A DNA stretch of 64,000 nucleotides, from positions 118,619-182,618 of the forward strand of contig CAJJDN010000007.1 of the NCBI GenBank assembly GCA_905182985.1, in the 5' to 3' direction. This stretch comes from Paramecium sonneborni (taxonomy: Eukaryota > Ciliophora > Oligohymenophorea > Peniculida > Parameciidae). Position 1 is the first letter of the stretch; every line of letters starts with the position of its first letter. Positions 48,824 to 59,077 of the stretch are shown here, piece after piece. The notes under the pieces were generated by a model. That model searched no databases. It was given only the letters and a program-made list of their open reading frames with translations, and was not told the DNA's origin. Both the position numbers and the translations under genes were made by a program.

Positions 48824-50428
48824 TCATTATTAAAATTATGCTTAGTTTTAGGCTTACTATAACAATTCAAGATTAAAATCTTCATTTTCTTCAGAATTAA
48901 TAATATTATTATTATTATCAGTTCTTTTTTAAATGCTTTCATCTTCAGGATCATCGACTTCTAGAATAAAATAAATAATATATATACATACATTAATATT
49001 TATATCTTGGAATACTTGCAGTAGGTTTCATATAATTAGGTTCTTTATAATCTTCATAATCAACAACTTCAGGTTTATTAATGACACTTTTTAATTATTA
49101 ATATGCTTTAGTTAAATCTAATACTGGTCTTCCTGATGATGTTTAATTTTAATCATATTCTTTATTATCTCCTAAAATTTCTTAAGCTAATTTCTTAAAT
49201 TCTTCATATGATGATGGTTTTTAATTATTATTTAGTAATTAATACTATTACTATATTTTTTATTATTATTATTATTGTTATTTAATTTATTAATTTTCAG
49301 TTACAAACATATTGTCTTCTTAATTTTCATCAATTTAAGATTACTCTTCTTCATTTTATAATAAAAATCCATCCTTAGATTATTCAATTGCTGGTAATTT
49401 AAGAATATCATTTTCAACTCTCTTTAATTATTCAAATTTACAAGGAGGTCTTTTAATTTTAGGTTTTTTAAGATAAGATTTTTCAATTTCTTCATTAATA
49501 AGAATACCGCCTGTTCTAGCATGTATTTCCATTTCTAAACCTTGATGATCTCTAGTAATTCCAAATGGATTTCCTGTTATAATAATTTTTTTAAGATTAG
49601 TAAAATTTCGAGCACATATAAGATTATGTTAATTTTCAGCTATATTATAAGAGAAATCTAAAGTTTCTAATTTATTGAAATATCCAACTACCAATCTTTC
49701 AGTATGAATTCCTCTTAAAAAGTTTTTACTAATATTTAAAGTTTTTAATTCAGGTATCTAACCTAAGACTTCCCATAAGACAGATGCTGTCTAATTTGAT
49801 TAAAATGCATTATCACTTATATCTAATAATTCTAATTTAGTAAACTCTGCCATATCTGTTGGTAATTCAAGTAATTCATTTCTTACTAAATAAAGTTCCT
49901 TCAACTCTGTTATATGTTTTAACGAACTTATAGCTTCTTTATTTAAATAATTAAAAGATAAATCAAGATGTTAGAGTTATTCAAATGTATTCTTATGAGT
50001 TATTTCTATACTTTTAATGTTGTTAGCACAGATCTTTAAAATTTTCAATGCTGGAAATGAAGTTAAATCCTCCAATTATAATTAATTTTCAGAAACATCT
50101 AAATCTTATAAATTTAAAAAATATTAGAAATCTTCTGGTTTACTGTTTTATATACGAAGTCCTAAATATGTTATTTAAATATTAAACTTGATAAATTTGC
50201 TCTAATAATCTCATGTGGATTATCATTATTAGTTACATTAATCATTAAGAATCCATCTAAACATTTTACTCTCATAACAGTATCATCAGGAATATAATAG
50301 ATTTTTGTTTTGAATGGATTTTTAGTATGAGCCTTTCTTTTCTTTTTTCCAAGTAATGGTAATTAAAAATGGTTCAATTTATTATAGGCTACAGGAAATG
50401 GGATTTAAGAGTTAGCTTTATTTTTCAT
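48824..50428 (-). CDS. leucine-rich-repeat protein, XRRA1-like
   Basis: N-terminus MKNKANSQIPFPVAYNKLNH, a 26-nt intron, then LRRs of the SDS22-like type: LNLQDLDVSENQLQLEDLTS, LQHLDLSFNYLNKEAISSLK, LELLDISDNAF, LKTLNISKNFLRGIHTERL and LETLDFSYNIAEN, with a cap ending IIITGNPFGITRD. The C-terminal ~200 residues are Gln/Glu-rich and disordered, with a late 29-nt intron. LRR order and the following Pro/Lys block resemble XRRA1-type proteins. The LRR call is firm; the family name is tentative. About 510 residues, TGA 48824. Confidence 0.75.
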
Positions 50429-50464
50429 AATAAATTATTATTATTATATTGTTAATTCTAAATT

Positions 50465-51271
50465 ATGTAAAGATCAATTGGTTATATAAAGAATCGAACC
50501 AAAGAATTTCAATTGAAAAAATAGAAATATAAATCACCAGATCTAAATAGCAGTAGAAGAATATACTAATTACCTCCATAATGGGTTGATAAAATGGAAG
50601 AAACTAGAGATACTATATAGAAAGTTGGATTTTTAAATTAAGAAATTGAAAAATTGAAAAATTCAAAAGAAGTTGGACCAAAAGCTTAATTTAACGAATA
50701 AATTATATAAGGAAAACTTGATTAAGCATTACAGGTTAAAATCTGAGTATAGTAGATGATTAGAGATATAGAGGAGAATTTATAAATTATGGAAACTGAT
50801 GATTGTGAAAATGATCTTGAATACAAAATCAAATAAAATGCTAAAATGTGTTTAGGAATCTCACTAAAAGAAGTCACACCATAATTAAGGAATTATTAAA
50901 ATTAAATGATGAAATAAGTACAATTAGAAAGACCTACACAAAACTTAAAAGTTGATTTTGAATAAGAATATATTGATACATTAATTTTGGATAGAAATGA
51001 GAGAATCAAATCATTAGGAGAAAAATTGAAAAAAATGAATGAATTATTTAAAGAAATGAATCGATTAGTTATTGAATAAGGAACTTTATTAGATAGAATC
51101 GATTTTAATATAGATTAAACTTTTACAAGAATTAAAAAAGGAAAATAATAATTAATTCAAGCAAATACAAAACAAGAGACTAGTGACAGAGCTTAGAAAT
51201 GTATTTGTATTTTAGTTGGATTAAATATTTTTATAGCTTTTTTATTTGTAATTAAACATACATTATTTTGA
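50465..51271 (+). CDS. STX16: syntaxin-16/Tlg2-like Qa-SNARE
   Basis: Qa-SNARE of endosome-to-trans-Golgi fusion. After a basic N-terminus comes LPPQWVDKMEETRDTI, the region preceding the Habc-like helices in syntaxin 16. The SNARE helix runs from DRNERIKSLGEKLKKMNELF to EMNRLVIEQGTLLDRIDFNI, with the central glutamine in VIEQGT. It is followed by a C-terminal anchor (CICILVGLNIFIAFLFVI) and five residues. One 21-nt intron. The same Q-E-Q-G-T-L-(I/L)-D-R-I-D core is seen in human STX16. About 260 residues. Its ATG is 36 bp from the divergent LRR gene start. Confidence 0.88.
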
Positions 51272-51672
51272 AATAATCATATAAATTAAAATTAACATTT
51301 TAGAAAACTATAAAATAAAAAGTAATCTAATTATTTAAAGATTCATAGGCTATTCCCTGTTTATATCCAGTAAATGTTTTAAATTATTAAAAATCTATTT
51401 TAATAAACTTTAAATAATTTTTTTGTTTTAACATATCCTCAAAAAGTTTTACAATTTTTTTTTTGATTTAAAAACAAAAAAATACATATATTCTTAAATA
51501 TTAAGTTTTTCTCATAATAAATAATAAATTTATATGTTAAATTCTAATTTAACAAAATTTTGTATAAATAAAAATTAATAATAGTTTAATAAATAATTAA
51601 AAATAAGTTTACGATTATATCGAAGGTATTTTAAAAATTTATAAATATAAAGAAAATACACATAATAGGTAA
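51272..51672. other. convergent spacer, nothing recognised
   Basis: Very AT-rich tail-to-tail interval between syntaxin and kinase genes. No feature found. Confidence 0.5.
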
Positions 51673-53312
51673 TCAGAAAGGAGACTTGAATTGTAAAGTT
51701 TCAACGGATTGAATTCTAAATAAATAAATATAAATAATTACTTTAGTTATAAATTCTAAGCTTTATTAAAGTATGAATGCTCAATACATTAAACTACAGA
51801 ATATCTATTGTCTTAAAAGTCAAGCATTTTAAATAATAATTGCTATGCCTTTTAATCTTTGACATTTCTATAATCAATGGCAAATAAATTATGTTTTGAT
51901 AATCTTATTATCTATTATCTATTCAAGTTTCTATCAAACATGGGACTCCCTGTCAACAATACGTGAAATACTTAGGCTAAGCTATATATATCGCATTTTT
52001 CATTGTAATGTTTTCCATTGATGATTTCTGGAGCAAAGTAGCCAATAGTTCCACATTTCTCACATAAATAACTAAGATTTTCCTTAAAAGCAGAAAATCC
52101 AAAATCAATAATTTTAATACTCTTATGATCATAAATATCTTCTAACATAATATTATCCATTTTGATATCTCTATGTATGATGCCAAGATTATGGATGTGA
52201 TTTAATCCTGATAATATTTGTTTCATAATTGATTTAACTTTTACCTTACTAATGTCACTAGCATTTGAATTTACATATTAATTTAAGGTTCCACCAGAAA
52301 AATAAGGATATATAAGTATTATTTGATCATTTTCAAAATAATATTCGATCATACTAGCTACATTTTAATGCTAATGCTAAGCAATGTGTAAATTTATTTA
52401 AAGCTCTCTTTCTATTAGAAAATGATTATTCTTTTGTAGTTTTGCAACAAAAATTTGTTTATTTACTCTATTACAACATTTGATTATCTATAAATTATAT
52501 AGATATAAAATACCTCTCCATTTTGTATTTATTTTATTGTTTCAAGTTTCTAGTAATTATTTGAAAAATTGCTTTATGCCACTTTGATTTTCAATTCTTA
52601 AAACCCTCTACTACCACTCTCACAATCAATAAAAAATTTTTCTTGGAAGTTCTCTTTATACTCAAAAGTGACCTCGTGAATATCTTCACTAAAAAATTAT
52701 ATTATATATTACAATTTAATCCAAGTCATTTTCTTAATATCATCTATGTTAATTTTCAACATCTAATTGAACTATTTCTACTTTATAAAAAAATTCAGTT
52801 TACTTCTTGAATATCAATACAATTTCCTTTAACTTTCAAACTTGATATTTGAATCGGTAAAATAGAACTAGATATTCTATTTGATAAAGTTTGAGATTAA
52901 TCCTTTTACTCAAATTCTTTAGTTTTCATTAATAGTTTATTGTAAATTTAATTAATAAGAAGTAAATTAACTTCCACAATATAAATCCAGTTGTCCTGAC
53001 GTTTTAATAGTTAATCATCTTATTAAAATTACTCTCTCTATATTAGATATTTAAAAATTTTATTGTTTAAAAAAAAATAAATACCCTCTTGTAACATATA
53101 TTTAAAATTGATTTTTTCTTAAACCTTTGATTCTATAAAAGAATTATTGATTACAATAAAAATTGTCTTAAAACTTCTTCTAATTTGTAATAGCATCTTG
53201 AATTTGATAAATTTGTTTACTCTAGCTTAACTTCAGTACATAAAATATATGCTGGAATTTAAAATTGTTTTATCAATCATTCAACTCTATTTTCTTTAAT
53301 ATAAAAATTCAT
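51673..53312 (-). CDS. protein kinase with possible N-terminal PH-like region
   Basis: The catalytic domain is intact: VAKLQKNNHFLIERE (Lys), IILIYPYFSGGTLNQYV, IIHRDIKMDNIM (HRD), IKIIDFGFSAF (DFG), then GTIGYFAPEIINGK (APE) and CDIYSLAQVFHVLLTG. It ends after a 26-nt intron in VETLQFKSPF at TGA 51673. Upstream, introns of 26, 24 and 23 nt link to an Met at 52929. The same strand continues as protein-like sequence to ATG 53312 (MNFYIKENR, then NQFQIYVTRGYLFFFKQ), which looks like part of a PH domain. I could not resolve one splice near 52990-53060, so the gene may start at 52929 or 53312. Confidence 0.78.
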
Positions 53313-53900
53313 GCCATACTTTTAATATTAATAGTTATTATAGATCCAGTTCGAACATCTCCAGAATTTTTTTATTATTTTTAGTTTCTTTAAATTGAAG
53401 TTAATTTATGAATTAATATTAACTTTGAGATCAATAGAGATTAAAGTTAATTAAGATTATCATTTCCACAAATATATTAAGGGGAATCAATATATTAAAA
53501 GGATCATCAATTAATATATTTTTAGTGTTTTCTTATTTCTTTTTTTTGATTTCAAAATGAAAATAAATTTTAATAGTATTCAAACAATAAGAAATAGATT
53601 CATATTATTGGTAAATATAGATAAGGAATTAAGCATTTTTCCATTTAAAATAAGAATCTAAAAGAAAAATAAAAAATAAGAAATATTTTATACATTAAAT
53701 CAAATAAAAATGAATTATTTCCAGAATGCAAGACAAATTTTAAAGTCTAATTATCTTTTTATTATTCTAATGGATTTCTAAATTAGGGCAATCTTATTTT
53801 TTTTAATTTTTAATATAAATCCTTAAATTAATTTATTATAATTATGGCTGGGGGTATTTTTAAAAAATTAGAAATAATGTGATTGGGGTATTTGATTTTT
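53313..53900. other. spacer, nothing recognised
   Basis: AT-rich interval between two minus-strand genes. No convincing frame. Confidence 0.45.
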
Positions 53901-56815
53901 TCATTTAAAAATTAATTCACATTCGTTGCAAAATTAAGATACATTTGATAATATTTAGATTTTCCCACACTCTTTTTTATATTTCAGCTCGTAATCTTGA
54001 ATTACATGTAAAAAAATCTATATGGCTTTAATTCCATCATAAGATTTTAAATCTTCTTCATTTGTAAGGCATTATTGGAGAATATCATTTAACAATATTG
54101 TAATTGAAGTAAATCCTTTCTTCAGGAATGTATCAATCAAACTAAAATAGTTGAAAAATGTACATTTAAAAAAATACTAAGTATAAAAGAAATGATTTAT
54201 TTTATGTCGAATTTTGTGGTAAAGAAATTAATAAAACATGATAAATGTTTTAAATTTTCATTTTATAACCTTATATCAAAAAGGTTTAACCAAATAAAGT
54301 ATCATTTTTGAATTTGTAGTTTTTAATTTTATATTCTAATTCATTTTTGAAAGAAGTTCCTGCTAATTCTATAATTCTTTAAGCAATTCCAGAATTAAGA
54401 TTTTCAGGATTAATTGGTACAACTAAACAATCAGTTGGAGGACCAAAGTTTTATTAGGAATAGATAATTGATCTTAGTTTTTCATCTATAAAGATATTCT
54501 AAAATATTTCAACTGCTTAATCAATAATATCAACTATTAATATAGTTATAGGTCTAGTAAATTTAAAACTTAGAAATGTTTAACGAAAGATTTCAGCACA
54601 TTTAAACAAAGGAAAACCATAAAGTCCAGCAGATATAGGTGGTATTGCAATAGTGTTAATATTGTATTCCTAACATTTTAATAATCTATATAGTTCATTA
54701 AATTGAAATATATACATATTCAAAATGCATTTTCTTAAATCTTCAGCTGATTTTTCAGGAGATTAAGGATTATATATTGGACCAACAGCATGAAATATAT
54801 ATTTTGGTCCATTTTCTTATTCTAAATTGTAACTATTAGTAATAACAACTTCTGATGTATTAATTGATTTTCTCCCTGATTTTTACAATATCATATTAAT
54901 TTCATTTTCTAACATATTATAATCTGCGGCTCGAAAAATAGCTCCACAAATGCCACCTCCTTTTTTAAGGTCATAACTAGCCGCATTTACAATTGCATCA
55001 ACTCCTTTAATTAATGTGATATCTTGTTTAAAAATTTAAACTGATAATAGAGGTTATGTAAATATCATGGGATCTAAATTAAAAATCAATTACTTAAATA
55101 CCTTTTTGAACAACTATCCAACTTTTATTATTAAATTATATCTTCTCCTTACTAACTGCTTAAGGAAAACTTTAACATGCTTCTAAAAATGAACTATAAG
55201 GAACATCATTTAATTAATCCTTTTAATTTACTATCAGATAATTATATATATCCTCCAAACATAGACAAAATTTATTATTTTTCAAACATTTTAAAGAATA
55301 GAAAAGTCTTTATTAATAAATAAAAATACATATCATTAAAGCAATCCAATAATTATTTTTAACTTCCATCTTCATTAGATTTATTTGGACAGAACACTAA
55401 TAAGACAAAATTAGAACCAAATATTGGTATATTTGTTCTTATAGATTGTAAATAATGTCCTTTCTCAGCCTAAGCCAACTTAACAATATCATCCAGTACA
55501 TTATCCAATTACTTATCTAAATTTATAAATGAAGGTAAGGATTATTTAAATTAGTATTTATCAACAGGAATAACTACACAATCTACTTAACAAATTATTT
55601 AATATTATTCTCTTTACTCAAGCTTGAAGTTTTATTAAACATTTTGCTATTACATCTTAATTTATTTAGATTAATTGAGTTCTTACTTATTTTATATTTA
55701 ATTAAACTCTTTAAACTAATCCTCTTCTTACTCATTATTTTTATCCTTAAACGGATTTCGATCATTTCCAAAATCTTGTTTTTATGTGTTTATTATTTTC
55801 ATAGACATAATATATTATTTTATATCTTTAATTGTCTGTAAATTACCTTATGTGTAAAATTCATTTATTGCTGTTATATTTTACCAATAAGTTGATTCAT
55901 CACTTGAAACAAGAGACCATAAATACTAAATTATTTAATTTATTTATAATCTTTGAGAAGGTGAATTAGCAAGCATCCTTTCAATCAATTAAAAAAAATC
56001 CTTCATTTATAATTCTAATATTAAAATGAATTTATTTACTGTATTATTAAGTTTTGTTAATTATACTTTGAACAACATATTAGAAATATATTCCAAGTGA
56101 ATATGAATCTTGATTTACAGATAATTACTATAGTTTTTCCATTTCTGGTGGACAAAATGGTTACAATTCTTCGGGGGTTGTTGATAGTTTATATTATAGT
56201 TAGTATTTAAACTCTTCATTAAAGTATGCTGGATTTAATTAGTTTTTTAATAATTATAAATGAAGATATTTGAGATCCAGACAAACTGTTAACATGAAGT
56301 TGATTAAATCCATTCTGTTCCTTATTCTATTTAAGGAATAATCTGCATTCTCAACATATAAACAAAAATAGTTTTAATTAGCTGGTTTTGAATAATATGG
56401 TTTTTTCAAAGGTTGTTTATAAGTTTCTTCATATGGAATATTATTTTCAAATTAGTTTTATTAAAAGGAATCTCTTTTATTGTTATTGGTTGAACATTAT
56501 TAACCTTCCCTTTATTATTATTAATATTATAATGATTATTATTAGTATTAGTATTATTATTAAGCTTTTTTATTATCATAATTCCTCCTAAGTTAAGCAA
56601 TTTCACTCTCCTATTCGAAATTCAACATCGAATTGTTAAAACTTTTGTTTTAATCATTTTATATTTATTTTTCTATCTGTTCTGTATTGGATTATAAAGA
56701 TTTATTTTAAAATTCATTAACATCATATAAACTTTTTAAATTTCTTACATCAGCCTCATCATTAAATTCTTCAAATTTCATTTAAATTTTCTATTCTTAA
56801 TTTGATTTAAGACTC

Positions 56816-56914
<99 letters not shown>

Positions 56915-57521
56915 TCTGGTTTGATTAATATTAAATCATTTTTTTTCTATTAAAAAATTTCACTTTTTAAGATAATCAAATCTAATAAAAAATCTGAAAC
57001 AAAAGCATAATCATCCTTTGTAAAACAAACTAATTTAAATTGTACATCCTTAAATTTTTCTTTTTAATTTACAAAAACCTTTTTAAAAGCATTTAATGCC
57101 TCATCTGGAGGATAATCAGAAGCACCACATCCAAGCAATGGAATTAAAATAGATTTTATTTTATTAATATAGATTTAATTGAAACTAATTTTTAATAGAT
57201 TTTATACATATTTTCGAAAAGTTTGACTAACTACATAAAAGACTATTTTTCATTCTTATGATCATAGTATGGTACAATACAATGAATGATATATTTGAAT
57301 ATATTATGATTAATTGGTAATGCAATAGCTTGTGTAAATTAAATTGATCCAGGTTTTTATTTTTATAAATATTCATCGCATGGATTTTAAATATTATATT
57401 AGCCAAAGAAATGATATGCATTTTATCTCAAACCTGGAGCACACTGTAAGTTTAATCCAGAGGGTAAAGCTATTGCTTCTGCTTAATTTTAGAGAATATC
57501 TCCCTAAATTAATGATAACAT
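53901..57521 (-). CDS. multi-macrodomain protein with poly-Q and pseudokinase remnant
   Basis: One frame, after short introns, gives about 1,100 residues. Macro fold 1 (residues 1-180) has GDILQNQAEAIALPSGLNLQ and ILIPLLGCGASDYPPDEA. A 32-residue poly-Q and a Gln-rich linker follow. Next is a kinase C-lobe-like part: NYFCLYVENADYSL, LDLKYLHLQLLKNQLNP (HRD lost), ELQPFCPPEM, DSYSLGIYFQYVV, then IERMLANSPSQRLQINQI. A fold-like segment VDCVVIPVDKYQF follows. The classical macrodomain has VDAIVNAASYDLKKGGGICG and IPPISAGLYGFPL. The last is TDCLVVPINPENLNSGIAQR, ending at TGA 53901. It probably binds ADP-ribose as a scaffold. Its ATG is 25 bp from the divergent neighbour. Confidence 0.75.
56815..56910. 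repeat. TTA trinucleotide repeat encoding poly-Q
   Basis: 96 bases, 32 codons on the minus strand (31 TAA, one TAG), translated as glutamine within the multi-macrodomain protein. Nearly pure, so length variation between strains is likely. Confidence 0.9.
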
Positions 57522-57546
57522 TTTATTTTTTATAATTATTTAATTA

Positions 57547-58263
57547 ATGATTACCATTTCCAATAAAGAAATGAATCCTTGTAGGTTATATCTATTAAAA
57601 ACTGATAAACTTATTATTAGAAATAAATAAGAAGAAGGATTGACATTTACATTTATTCAATAAAAAAGCAAACAATTGAAATTAGAAGAATAATTTAAGT
57701 TTGATTGTAATGTTGGTAATCATTATTTGATCTGTGAAAAACTTAACCTAAAAGCTGAGGTTTATGTTTTTAAAACTTAATATGATAGAGAAAAATATTA
57801 AACATAAGAAGAAGAATTTAAAGCTACAAAATCAGAATAATAATATGATAGTGATGATATTTCGAATGAAAATGATGAAATAATGAGTGAAGAAATAGGA
57901 ATCTTACCTTAAAGAAAAAAAAAATTGCTAAGATGGTCAACTATAGAGACTTCCTCGACTTATTATTCTAAAAAAGAAAATTAATCAACAACTTCTGATA
58001 TGAGTGAATAATTATTACCAGAAAAAAGAGGAAAACGTAAGGGCTCTGATCCAGTTATATAGAAAACAGAACTTATTGTAAAACCTAAAATCTAAAGAGG
58101 AACTAATTAAATTAATAATTTATTATAAATTCAATAATAAGCAAAAATGAATTTAAAAAAATAAATAACAATCTCATAAGAATAATTATCTTAACTTAAA
58201 CGAAATTGGAATGCTTAAAAACTGATTAATGAATATCTTATCAATTAATATTCTTATTAATGA
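57547..58263 (+). CDS. hypothetical charged protein (238 aa)
   Basis: Intronless. The N-terminal ~75 residues look folded (MITISNKEMNPCRLYLLKTD, LICEKLNLKAEVYVF). The rest is acidic then basic and disordered (YDSDDISNENDEIMSEE, LPEKRGKRKGSDP), ending at TGA 58261-58263. A nuclear protein is plausible from the charge pattern but no family was recognised. Confidence 0.62.
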
Positions 58264-58448
58264 ATCTCATTTCTCTTTTCCTAATCTCTATATGAAATAA
58301 TGTTTCTATAATCAAATTGTTATGTAAACATATAAATAAATATTATTCTTTTTTAAAGTTTTTGTGGAATTCTATAAATAATTAATAGAATATTAAGTTT
58401 TATTCAAATTTATATAAAAAAAAAAATTTAATAATAAAATTTCATTAA

Positions 58449-59018
58449 ATGAGCAATTAGTAAAGATAATATATTAAACCAATCATAAGAAAAGCAAAAA
58501 AAGTTTAAAAAGTATGTCAGGATGAAGAAAATAATTTTGGATTATCTGACTTTTAAAATGATTCAGATGAAATCTATAATTTAATAGAGGAATTTTCTGG
58601 AAAATGCATACTTTTACCAAACTCTGAAGAATTTGATAATGAAGATGAATATTAAAAAAAGAATAAGACTGGAGATAATTGTTTCTCGTATATAATTAAT
58701 TCAAAATAATAAAATTCTCCTTCTTTTGAATAGAAGTTAGAAAAAAATTAATAGAGTTTCAAGATAGTTGATAATTTTTCATCATTAGAAACTTAATCAA
58801 ATATTAGCGATGAGATAAATGGTGAAAAAACTGACTATATAGTTGCTATATAAGGAGAGATTAATTATTTGGAGGGGTTGGACTTCATTTAAAAGACTGT
58901 TATTTCAAAAGATAAAAAATAAAAAAATTTAAAATAAATAAAAAAATAAAATAATAGAAATTCACTACTCAAAAATCTTTAGAAAAAAAAGATTTCTAAA
59001 CTTTATAGAAAATAATGA
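58449..59018 (+). CDS. hypothetical charged protein (189 aa)
   Basis: Intronless frame. MSNQQRQYIKPIIRKAKKVQ is basic, then acidic Ser/Asp/Glu-rich sequence (FGLSDFQNDSDEIYNLIEEF), ending in a Lys-rich tail at TGA 59016-59018. Mostly disordered. The layout resembles the upstream gene at 57547, but I see no clear sequence similarity. Confidence 0.58.
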
Positions 59019-59077
59019 TTTTCATATATTTACTTGTATTATAATTTAAATCTAACATTAAATAAATAAAATTTATA

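Noticed and set aside
56628..57521. Separate macrodomain gene ending before 56628
   Set aside because: No TGA separates it from the downstream part; the frame continues through the poly-Q and linker into the pseudokinase region.
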